Below, one piece after another: positions 34,774 through 43,330 of a stretch of 64,000 bases of DNA. Every line of letters begins with the position of its first letter. The first letter of the stretch is position 1. The translations under genes and the position numbers were made by a program. The notes under the pieces were generated by a model. The model was not told where the DNA came from, ran no database searches, and saw only the letters and a program-made list of their open reading frames with translations. The DNA is from Anaerolineaceae bacterium. GTDB taxonomy: Bacteria; Chloroflexota; Anaerolineae; Promineifilales; Promineifilaceae. The stretch spans positions 62,001 to 126,000 of the forward strand of contig PABI01000136.1 of the NCBI GenBank assembly GCA_002699125.1, given 5' to 3'.

Positions 34774-37500
34774 ATGACTAATAAAGGTCATGAAGGAAAC
34801 TGGTATGAACTAATTGATTTTAACTCTCTAAATTTCAGCCAGGCTTTGCCTGTCAAATTTCACTTCAACCAGCTTGAAGAACGATTCTCATCAAACCAGA
34901 TTCCATCTCTCATCATTGTTGGCAATTTTCATGAAGGCAAACAAAAATTATGCCAGGAAATTCTGGATGTGTTCGTGCCCTTCCAAAAATCTGAATCAAG
35001 ATGCTTGACCAACCAACCATTAGAGGGTAACGGGTTTACACTCCATGTTATCACCGACTTAGCAGAGAAAAGTGATTTCGCTATTGAGACACTTTGGAAT
35101 CTTGCTCTGGAACAGCTAGAAGATGCACCAAGTAAAGCATTTCTTATACTATCGGACGAGAAACGTCTCCGAAGAATACTAATAAGTGAACAACTAAATG
35201 ATCTCTATACAGAAGTTGAGCGGCAACTCAACGATGTCTGCGACTTTAACCACCCACGGTTACTCGTAGTTAGGCTTAACAGAAAGTCAAAAACCACCTC
35301 GTTAGATAAAGCAGTTCCCAGTGTTCCGCCAATCGATACAACAAGTAATTATAGGTTCAATGATTCTATCGATTCACTCAATCTTTCAGTTCGTACTTAC
35401 AATGCTCTATTTAGGGCAGGCATCAAAACAATCAATCAAGTATTGGAACTCTTTCCTGATGGGATTTGGAAAGTAAAAAATATTGGCCAGCTATCCTTTT
35501 CTGAAATCGAAACCCAATTGGAGAACTATCTGACTAAATATTCGCAAACCTTAACATTAGCATCATTTAGAACGTCTGCCCTTCATCAAATCGCTACGCC
35601 ACCCTCAGAGGACGACGACCGGTCAATAAATATGCTGGACTTGTCTAGACGAACGTATAACGCTTTGATAAGAGGTGGTGTGAATACAATTGATGAATTG
35701 CAAGTCAAAACATCCGATCACTTGTTGACAATCCCAAACATTGGTCCCAAGGCTTTAACAGAGATCGAAAGCGAATTAAAAAAGAATGCTCATCTACTGC
35801 CAGCGTCAAAGCCACATAAACGACCACAATTAACTCAATGGGATAAGTTGACTCCTATTACGAAGAAAAAGCTTACGGAGGTTAAAGTCACTAACATTTC
35901 CGATCTCAGCCAACTGACGATGGAAGATCTTATTCTCCAGGCCAATCTCACATTTGCCGAACTTAAAGAAATAAAAACTCTATTAGTTTCTCATAAGACG
36001 AGCTTCGCAAAACGCTGGCCCCAGTTTCCACTTATTAATGCTAATGACTACCAGTTTCTCAAACGGACCAATGTCCCTCTGGAGCAAATAAAAATATCCA
36101 GGCTTGTATTACCAACTTCTTTAGAAAGGAAATTAATTAGCTTCGGTGTCAATACAGTAGACGACTTAGCCAATCAGAGCTCTCTTGTTTTGTCCCAACT
36201 TTACGATCAAACCAGGCCTGAACAAGTCACCACTACGGCTATGAGGTTGAAAGAGTATGTCAAGTGGCTACCCGCTCAAGCGGATTGGGAAGGAGAAGTA
36301 ACACAGGAGGGATTAAGTCCTCTTCACGCAATTCTGCTACGTAAAACCTTGTTAGAGTACCTCGTGGAAAACTTACTTACAAAAGAAATGAGCGATCTAA
36401 GATGGCGCAAGATTATTAGGTTACGATTCGGACTCGACGGAAATAGAACTAGAACGCTCAAGGAAATTGGGGAACAATTCGAGTTAACCAGAGAACGTAT
36501 ACGCCAGTTGGAAAAAAGGGCTCTACAACATTTAAAGAGAGCAACCAGAAGTGAGCCAATTAATTCATTGTACCTGCTAATAGAGAATGAGATGAATGTT
36601 AGCGGAGGAATAATAGCTATTTCTCAGATTCGTGATTTTGTGGAAGGCGTCATGGAGATTGGCGAAATTGATGCTGAGTCAGCAATCATTTTCTTATTGA
36701 AGTTGCGGCCCAAAACATTTCACGAACTGAAGAAATCGAAATTATGGGGTAGGGACAATGATCTACTAAGCCATGTAGTTGCCGTAACGAATGAACTCGA
36801 AACAATATTACAATCCCATTATGCTCCATTGACAACTGGGGAGTTGACAGATCGCTTGAAACACTCAGATTTAGGTCCTGAACATCAAACCTCTAAACTT
36901 CAGTTTTCAACGAAATTTGTAGGAGCCTGCTTGCTCACCGACAATCGATTTGCACTACAAGATGATACCCACTGGGGGCATGTGCGCTGGAAGAAAAGCC
37001 GAATCGACGAACTGGTCAGAGCGTTACGAAAAATCGGGGAACCTGTTCACTTCACTGAAATTGCTCGTATTGCAAATGAAATGCTTCCGTCAGAGCAACA
37101 AGGCTCGGTGCATAGTATCCATAGTCAATTAGGTCACCACACTGATTTATTCGTATGGGTTGGACATGGAAAATTCGGGTTAGTTGAGTGGGGATTAAAA
37201 AGGCCAAGATTTTACGCCGATATTGCTGAGGATGTATTATCACAAAACGAAAAACCCATGACAGCCGAGGATGTATTTGAACGGGTCAATGCAGAGCGAG
37301 AGGCATCACTGAGTAGCATTACTTTAATGCTACATACAAACTCGCGTTTTCAAAAGTTTCCAGAAAACACCTTTGGTCTTGCCGATGGGGCAGACTCGGG
37401 CAACAAAGATATTGATGAAAATCAAGAAAAAATCCAAAAAGATGCCTTTGTTGGCGAGCTGAAAAACCGCTTTTTAGAGGCGCTATTTGATGAGGAGTAA
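34774..37500 (+). CDS. RpoA-CTD / sigma region 4 / HARE-HTH multidomain protein
   Basis: The 908-residue protein is built from transcription parts. Residues 1-190 are unknown. Two tandem helix-hairpin-helix units similar to the C-terminal domain of RNA polymerase alpha follow (about 197-252: LNLSVRTYNALFRAGIKTIN; about 283-335: LDLSRRTYNALIRGGVNTID, with IPNIGPKALTEIE). Two weaker HhH-like units occupy about 345-510. Near 540-590 there is a sigma-70 region-4-like HTH (IRLRFGLDGNRTRTLKEIGE, then LTRERIRQLEKRALQHLK). At about 743-806 is a HARE-HTH-like domain (ELVRALRKIGEPVHFTEIAR) and a second related one follows. HARE-HTH domains occur in restriction-linked proteins and in RNA polymerase delta. 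It could direct transcription of the island, or recognise DNA for modification. Confidence 0.8.
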   Translation: MTNKGHEGNWYELIDFNSLNFSQALPVKFHFNQLEERFSSNQIPSLIIVGNFHEGKQKLCQEILDVFVPFQKSESRCLTNQPLEGNGFTLHVITDLAEKSDFAIETLWNLALEQLEDAPSKAFLILSDEKRLRRILISEQLNDLYTEVERQLNDVCDFNHPRLLVVRLNRKSKTTSLDKAVPSVPPIDTTSNYRFNDSIDSLNLSVRTYNALFRAGIKTINQVLELFPDGIWKVKNIGQLSFSEIETQLENYLTKYSQTLTLASFRTSALHQIATPPSEDDDRSINMLDLSRRTYNALIRGGVNTIDELQVKTSDHLLTIPNIGPKALTEIESELKKNAHLLPASKPHKRPQLTQWDKLTPITKKKLTEVKVTNISDLSQLTMEDLILQANLTFAELKEIKTLLVSHKTSFAKRWPQFPLINANDYQFLKRTNVPLEQIKISRLVLPTSLERKLISFGVNTVDDLANQSSLVLSQLYDQTRPEQVTTTAMRLKEYVKWLPAQADWEGEVTQEGLSPLHAILLRKTLLEYLVENLLTKEMSDLRWRKIIRLRFGLDGNRTRTLKEIGEQFELTRERIRQLEKRALQHLKRATRSEPINSLYLLIENEMNVSGGIIAISQIRDFVEGVMEIGEIDAESAIIFLLKLRPKTFHELKKSKLWGRDNDLLSHVVAVTNELETILQSHYAPLTTGELTDRLKHSDLGPEHQTSKLQFSTKFVGACLLTDNRFALQDDTHWGHVRWKKSRIDELVRALRKIGEPVHFTEIARIANEMLPSEQQGSVHSIHSQLGHHTDLFVWVGHGKFGLVEWGLKRPRFYADIAEDVLSQNEKPMTAEDVFERVNAEREASLSSITLMLHTNSRFQKFPENTFGLADGADSGNKDIDENQEKIQKDAFVGELKNRFLEALFDEE

Positions 37501-37527
37501 ATTAATTCTTGACCAGGAGGTCTATGT

Positions 37528-38319
37528 ATGTCTGTTGGCATTGGAAAAGGATGGTCCTCGTTAGACCTTAATTTGATTGCTAGGCTAGTTGAGTTTCTTG
37601 CCGAAAATCCTAGCACAAGAAATGAGGAAATAGCAGAGGGGCTTGGTCTCAATACTTACAAAATAGTAGGCTTGAAGAGACTAGCAAAGTTTCTTGGCTT
37701 ACAAAAGAATAACTCCTTAACTTCACTCGGTACACTTATTCATAAAGAAGATCCGTATTTCCAAAAAGTCGGCACTTTGTGTTCTTTTCATTTCATTTTG
37801 TGTTCAAATCGCAATGCGGCAGTGTGGCACAGCGCAAGCAACATATTCATTCCTCGCAACAAGGTTTTTACCCGAGACAAACTTAAGGAGGCACTTAAAA
37901 CCAAAGGGATTCAACAGACAAGCCATTTCAATAATGATGTGGGTTTATTTCTCAATGGTTACACTAGCTCCCAATATTATGCGCTACAGAAATTAGGATA
38001 TTTGAGTCTTATAGGTCACCAATTCAATGCGAAACCAATAGACAAAGTTCCACCACTCGTATTAGGCTACGCACTATACCAACAACGAACTCAAAGTGCT
38101 GCAACCTCCACAATTTCTATCAATAATCTTCTCTCAAACGATGGGCAAATCGGAAAAGTATTCCTCCTACACCGCGACTTATTGTTGGATAAATTGAGGG
38201 TGTTGGAGAGTCAAGGCATTATCGGCATTACCCAGATAGCTACTCTTGATAACATCACGTTCACCAACGTGGACGATCCCTTGTCAATGTTAACTGCTTA
38301 CTATCAGGAGAGCATATGA
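37528..38319 (+). CDS. Island protein of unknown family with N-terminal HTH
   Basis: The 263-residue protein has an N-terminal winged-helix/HTH look (LVEFLAENPSTRNEEIAEGL, LNTYKIVGLKRLAKFLGL). A mixed alpha/beta body follows (LCSFHFILCSNRNAAVW; ISINNLLSNDGQIGKVFLLH). The strong GGAGG before its ATG and a 4-nt overlap with the next gene (ATGA) show that it belongs to the operon. I do not recognise the family. From its place before the P-loop-like small protein and BrxC-like ATPase it may be a DNA-binding adaptor. Confidence 0.6.
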   Translation: MSVGIGKGWSSLDLNLIARLVEFLAENPSTRNEEIAEGLGLNTYKIVGLKRLAKFLGLQKNNSLTSLGTLIHKEDPYFQKVGTLCSFHFILCSNRNAAVWHSASNIFIPRNKVFTRDKLKEALKTKGIQQTSHFNNDVGLFLNGYTSSQYYALQKLGYLSLIGHQFNAKPIDKVPPLVLGYALYQQRTQSAATSTISINNLLSNDGQIGKVFLLHRDLLLDKLRVLESQGIIGITQIATLDNITFTNVDDPLSMLTAYYQESI

Positions 38320-38801
38320 GAACTTTGCAATCAAACGTTAATTTACCCTATCTCATTGAACTTGCTCAAAAAACCAGTACGAGGAGATATAGACTAACCA
38401 TCGTGGTAGGCAGAGTACCAGCTGAGTTATCACACTTAGCTCGGAGTTTATCTCAATCTTTACAAGGTTTATATGTGAATCCAGTTGACTCGCTATTAGT
38501 TGTCGGAAAATCATCTGGAGCGACGGACTCTGATCCTTCATCCATATTAGGAGTTTTCGATCAAGGTGATATGGCTGATTGGATCATTCGTTTGGCAACC
38601 AATGAACATACTCCCTTCTTGATATTCGATCAGATAGAACCGCTAATCGCCACATTTGGCCGAAGTAACTCTATTGAGTTCTTTAAATTAGCCAGTCTAA
38701 TCGAACCCAAAATACCAACAATCATTTTTACTTATTTAGAGAAGCAAATTAAAGATGCGAATTTCCCGTCTGACAGACTACTTAATTTGTATCAACACTA
38801 A
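38316..38801 (+). CDS. Small degenerate AAA-like protein (BrxF-like position)
   Basis: The 161-residue protein has the strand order of a small P-loop fold (RLTIVVGRVPAELSHLARSL; TPFLIFDQIEPLIATFGRSN; PTIIFTYLEKQI) but no GKS/T Walker A; the LIFDQIE strand is a Walker-B-like remnant. BREX type 3 has a small P-loop protein, BrxF, of similar size next to its ATPase, and this could be its equivalent. It overlaps the previous gene by ATGA and lies 43 bp before the BrxC-like gene. Confidence 0.5.
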   Translation: MRTLQSNVNLPYLIELAQKTSTRRYRLTIVVGRVPAELSHLARSLSQSLQGLYVNPVDSLLVVGKSSGATDSDPSSILGVFDQGDMADWIIRLATNEHTPFLIFDQIEPLIATFGRSNSIEFFKLASLIEPKIPTIIFTYLEKQIKDANFPSDRLLNLYQH

Positions 38802-38844
38802 GTTCGTAGTACTTAGCGGTAATCACCCACCTTAGGAGAATAAC

Positions 38845-41800
38845 ATGGTTGCAAATATAAAAATCAATGAGTTTGTATCCATTTCACCGGCCTATCTCAC
38901 TGAAGTTAACATCCAAGCAGACTTTGATGACATCAGTAAAGTAGAAGGATATTTGCCCAACCATGCCTCTCAGCGTGCCTTATCAGAAATTCTGGTAGGC
39001 ATCATGCCCACTTCTTCTAAGAGAGTACATCTGCTGACAGGACAATACGGAACTGGAAAATCTCATTTCGGCTTAGTTTTGGCAGCCCTTGTCCGAAAAC
39101 TCCCTACAGCTCAGGAAGTACTCAACAAGATACGCGAAAAGGATGAAGCCGTAGCCAAACGAGTGCAACGCTTATTAAATGGTGTGCAGAAGTATCTAGT
39201 AATAGTACCTGATGTACACGATTACTCGCAGGGTTTTGACCGAATGTTGCTTACTTCCCTAGAAGATGCCCTGCACAGAGAACAAATAGAGTTCCGACCA
39301 CAATCACACTTTCGCGAGGCTGAACGAGTAATCAACGAATGGAAAAGGCTTTCTTCCACTACTGCAGAGGATAATCCCTATCAGAAACTAAGGGCGGTAT
39401 TGTTAGCAGAGCAAGGTTGGGAAATTGATATGCTCATTGGGCAATTACGTAAGTATTCTGAAAAAGCTTACGCAATTTTTGAAAGTGCCCATCGAAAGGT
39501 AGCTTATGGAGCATCTTTTCAGCCGAATGTAAAAGCTGATCCTAAGGAGATATACAAGCAAACAATAGAGCACTTGAAGGGTACAGGTGAATGGGAAGGC
39601 ATTTGGTTGATTTGTGATGAGTTCGGTCAATACTTAACCAGGTTAGCCCAGGATCCCCACAGCGATGAAAGTCTAAATATTCAGCAATTTGCTGAATATT
39701 GTAAACGTTCGGCCGAAAAACAATGCCATTTCACCGTCATTGCACACCAATCGCTAGCAGACTATGCTGCTGGATTTCGCAGTGAGAAAGATTGGGAAAA
39801 AATATCTGGGCGCTTTATACCTGATCACTCCTTAGAGAACATTGGTTCCGGTCATGAAGAAATTGAAATTATAGAAACAATCATTTTGAGAAATCGTGAG
39901 ACAAAGAAGGAAATAGCCTGGCAGGAAATTATGCGTCATGAAACAGTATCGATGTTAAGCGATGCTACACAAAATGCTGGGCTATTTGATATTAAAGACA
40001 GCAGCTGGTTTATCAACAAACTATTACTTGGATGTTTCCCACTTCATCCTTTTACAAGTTATTGTTTGCCATGGCTCGCTCGTAATCTGGGGCAACGTGA
40101 ACGAACTCTATTTACGTTCTTTAACGACAGTAGCCAAACAGGATTAAGGCAATTTATACACGATGAGCTACTTTATCAAGATAATGGGCAACTCAATCTT
40201 TATACGGTCGATCGATTAATAGATTACTTTGAACCTTCAGCTACAGCAAAGATACGCGACCCTCGCTATAAACGGATTGTCGCGGCTAGGCACGAAGCCC
40301 TCAGACAAGTGGGCAATAGCCCTTTCTCTCAACGTATTATTAACACGCTAACTATTTTTGAGTTGGTTGGGTCGCAGAATTTACCACCTACTGAAGGAAA
40401 CCTAATAATCGCTTTACATCTTGATCAGTCAAGCACCGAAGAAGCAAAAAATTTGCTAACCGAGTTGTCTGAAGAGAAAAAAATCGTGCGTCGACGTACA
40501 AATGGCTATTATGAGTTACGTTATCGTAGCGAGTTTGATCTGCAAGAGGCAATCAGGGAAGAGAAACGACGATTACGGCCTACATTCGATAGTGTTGATG
40601 CACTAGATAGCCTACCCGGATTTGACGAGAAAACAGGACCTTTGCTCGGCGAATCCTACAAAAAAAAGCATTTTATCAGTCGAGAAGCCGTTCGAGAAAT
40701 AATCTCTCCCAGCAGTTTAGCAAACCCTAATCACTTTATACAACGAATCAAAGGATGGTATCAACCTGATCGCGGTAAATATGAAGGTGATTTATTAATC
40801 CTATACGTCTTGACCGAAGACACGGAAAATATAAGAACAGCAACTAATTATGCTACTAATGAGGCCTGCAAACATCCCCAGTTAATTATCGCAGTTCCTA
40901 AAAATCCTTGGCCAATAACGGAAAAATTATTGCAGCTACAAGCTATGCGTGAAATAAAAAACAATTCTTCATCCTTCCCAAACATGACTGATGCAGACAA
41001 GGAAGAACTGTCTCAAGATATTGGTGATCTACAAGGTGATATTGACAAAGAATTAATAGAATTCCTTCGTGCTGATAATTTCACATGGCATTGTAATGGT
41101 CAAATCACGACTAATTTAAGTCGCGGCTCAGAAATAGACTTTATATCGGGTCTACTGACAAACATCTTTAACAAAACCCCACAAGTTGAAGACGATTATA
41201 TAGCCAATATTTTAAGGGGCCGTGATGCCCAAAAACGATACCGGCAAGAAGCGATTACTAGATTATTAGAGCATCAGGGGCACATAACTATAGCAATGAG
41301 AGGAGGCTCTCCTGAGGAACGCATATTTAGAAATTGTTTCAAAAATACAGAAGTTTTCGAACTAAAAGCAGACAAGGGCAGATACGCTGACTTCGAGGTA
41401 CGCGATGAGTGGCCAAAGGGGTCTTCATTGAGGGATATTTGGCTTTTACTCCATAAGCATTTAAGACAACAACCAGACAAGGTCGAAAGATTTGACAAAG
41501 TTATTAGCGAATTGTTGACACCTCCTTATGGCCTTAGTCACCAGTTAATTGAAATGGTACTGGCTGCATTTTTCAGAAATCACCTTGATGAATATGCTTT
41601 TGCAGAGATCAAATCTCACAAGCAAAAGACTTTGGACATCATTGCATTAGATGCCCAAACTATTTCCAATATTGTATCGGCACCAAAAAACTACGCCCTA
41701 ACATTTTATGAAATACATCCAAGTGAAAAAGAATATGTCAATGGTATGATTAATACCTTGATTGACAATGTGGACAAAACAGAAGAAGTAGGCATATGGG

Positions 41801-42558
41801 AACGTGGAAAGGAAGCCCTTCAGGCTTGGTTCACAGTTTTGCCAACAATAACAATTGAGACAGGTGCTTTTAATAATCCACACTGCCACAATCTTATTAA
41901 GCTGTTCAAGGATAAAGCAAAAACAACTGATGGCAAACGATTGCTCAAAACATACTTGCCAGAAGCATTAGATGTAACTTTGACCTCGCCGCCATCTGAT
42001 AAGGAATTAGTTGAGATTATTGCTCGGTTTGAATCATGCTACGAAGAACTTACCAATTATGCTGAAAGCCAGGCCCGCTTAACTATTAAAAGGCTGATCG
42101 AATGTTTTGGGGGTAGTGGGGCAACCCGTGATGCATTAAGAGATTCCCTACAAAACTGGTATGCAAATCTGTCCGAGAGTCAACAGTTACACGTTTTTAG
42201 TGGTAATGCTGGTCACTTGCAAAACGCAATTAACTCGGAAAAAGATATTGATCAACGAATGCTTAAAGAGCTACCCATTGCTATGCAACTTGGTGATTTT
42301 AAAAGCTGGACTGAGTCAACAACGGTTGATTTATACCTAGAGAAAGTAAGAGTCGCCAAGATGGAAATAGAGAATTGGCAGCCATCGAGTCCGACTGTGG
42401 CAACAAAGGAGAATGGAGATACCTCTGCTGCTGATGAAACTTTTTCAACCGAATTCATAAGTATCAAACAACAGTTCAGAGATGTTTTATCCTCTGTTCC
42501 TATTGAAACAGCTAAACAAATATTGCGTGAATTACTAATAGAACTAGAAAATGGTTGA
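38845..42558 (+). CDS. brxC: Large BrxC-like P-loop ATPase II
   Basis: The 1237-residue protein has Walker A near residue 66 (LLTGQYGTGKSHFGLVLA), a Walker-B-like strand (WLICDEFGQYLTRL) and FTVIAHQSLADYA, all placed as in ATPase I. The rest aligns with BrxC: LGCFPLHPFTSYCLPWLARN is the analogue of WPLHPLTVYALPRLANQVAQ. It is placed as in BREX loci, before pglZ and brxL. The ATG is preceded by AGGAG with a six-base spacer. In BREX the BrxC ATPase acts with PglZ in both modification and exclusion of phage DNA. Confidence 0.85.
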   Translation: MVANIKINEFVSISPAYLTEVNIQADFDDISKVEGYLPNHASQRALSEILVGIMPTSSKRVHLLTGQYGTGKSHFGLVLAALVRKLPTAQEVLNKIREKDEAVAKRVQRLLNGVQKYLVIVPDVHDYSQGFDRMLLTSLEDALHREQIEFRPQSHFREAERVINEWKRLSSTTAEDNPYQKLRAVLLAEQGWEIDMLIGQLRKYSEKAYAIFESAHRKVAYGASFQPNVKADPKEIYKQTIEHLKGTGEWEGIWLICDEFGQYLTRLAQDPHSDESLNIQQFAEYCKRSAEKQCHFTVIAHQSLADYAAGFRSEKDWEKISGRFIPDHSLENIGSGHEEIEIIETIILRNRETKKEIAWQEIMRHETVSMLSDATQNAGLFDIKDSSWFINKLLLGCFPLHPFTSYCLPWLARNLGQRERTLFTFFNDSSQTGLRQFIHDELLYQDNGQLNLYTVDRLIDYFEPSATAKIRDPRYKRIVAARHEALRQVGNSPFSQRIINTLTIFELVGSQNLPPTEGNLIIALHLDQSSTEEAKNLLTELSEEKKIVRRRTNGYYELRYRSEFDLQEAIREEKRRLRPTFDSVDALDSLPGFDEKTGPLLGESYKKKHFISREAVREIISPSSLANPNHFIQRIKGWYQPDRGKYEGDLLILYVLTEDTENIRTATNYATNEACKHPQLIIAVPKNPWPITEKLLQLQAMREIKNNSSSFPNMTDADKEELSQDIGDLQGDIDKELIEFLRADNFTWHCNGQITTNLSRGSEIDFISGLLTNIFNKTPQVEDDYIANILRGRDAQKRYRQEAITRLLEHQGHITIAMRGGSPEERIFRNCFKNTEVFELKADKGRYADFEVRDEWPKGSSLRDIWLLLHKHLRQQPDKVERFDKVISELLTPPYGLSHQLIEMVLAAFFRNHLDEYAFAEIKSHKQKTLDIIALDAQTISNIVSAPKNYALTFYEIHPSEKEYVNGMINTLIDNVDKTEEVGIWERGKEALQAWFTVLPTITIETGAFNNPHCHNLIKLFKDKAKTTDGKRLLKTYLPEALDVTLTSPPSDKELVEIIARFESCYEELTNYAESQARLTIKRLIECFGGSGATRDALRDSLQNWYANLSESQQLHVFSGNAGHLQNAINSEKDIDQRMLKELPIAMQLGDFKSWTESTTVDLYLEKVRVAKMEIENWQPSSPTVATKENGDTSAADETFSTEFISIKQQFRDVLSSVPIETAKQILRELLIELENG

Positions 42559-43330
42559 GATCTATACAGGTTTATTACCTGCCGAAGAAATCCCATACAA
42601 TGGTCATGTTGTCGACAATAGGGAAGACTATATTTCAATTCGACAACTAATTTACGATGCTCTTTCTCAGGATGCGGAAGTGCAGGTATTTGTACGAACT
42701 CGCGTTTGCGATGGATGGTTCTGGGATATTGAAGAATACTTTGCTGAGATAAGAGTAATTAATTATTCCCCTTTTGAACGCTTGAAACAAAAATTAAATA
42801 TCCAATCCTTCCCTTCAGATTTTCCATTAAGTTCAGAGGATGTTGTGCAATTGGGAATATTAGACTTGCTAGATCCCCTTAATCCTGTAACCGATGTTAA
42901 GAAATGGATTGTAGAACATCTGCTAGGAGAAATATGGGCGACTTCCATGCCTTCGTGGGATCACTTCTCAAAATTAGTCCATTGGTTTGTTGAGGTAGAG
43001 GGCGAACCATCTCCCTCTCTTTCTGCATTTACAGACCAAATCATTAAAGGGTGGTGTTCTGAAGGCCCAGGCTCACTTCGCAGCGCCTATTCTCGTCTTT
43101 TGGAAAACCCTAAAAAGAATGCTATTTCCCTTCTCACATGGTCTGCGCTCTCACCATATGATGAGTTTAGGGAAGACTGGCTAGCTGATGAAACATGGTT
43201 TTCCCCTGTACTAGTTGATTTAGCAGGTAAGATTGACACAATCGTATTACCAATAAATATCCGACGAAAACTCGATCCTAAAATCCAATCCTATTGGAAT
43301 TCTAAATTACAAGGTCTAATTGATGATTGA
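42551..43330 (+). CDS. Unknown island protein between BrxC- and PglZ-like genes
   Basis: The 259-residue acidic protein has an N-terminal beta-rich part (EVQVFVRTRVCDGWFWDIEE) and a helical C-terminus (WSALSPYDEFREDWLADETW). Its start overlaps the ATPase end by 8 nt and its end overlaps the PglZ start by 8 nt, so it is firmly part of the set. Many BREX loci carry a small conserved protein next to pglZ; I could not assign this one to BrxB or another named family. Probably a bridging subunit between ATPase and PglZ. Confidence 0.6.
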   Translation: MVEIYTGLLPAEEIPYNGHVVDNREDYISIRQLIYDALSQDAEVQVFVRTRVCDGWFWDIEEYFAEIRVINYSPFERLKQKLNIQSFPSDFPLSSEDVVQLGILDLLDPLNPVTDVKKWIVEHLLGEIWATSMPSWDHFSKLVHWFVEVEGEPSPSLSAFTDQIIKGWCSEGPGSLRSAYSRLLENPKKNAISLLTWSALSPYDEFREDWLADETWFSPVLVDLAGKIDTIVLPINIRRKLDPKIQSYWNSKLQGLIDD

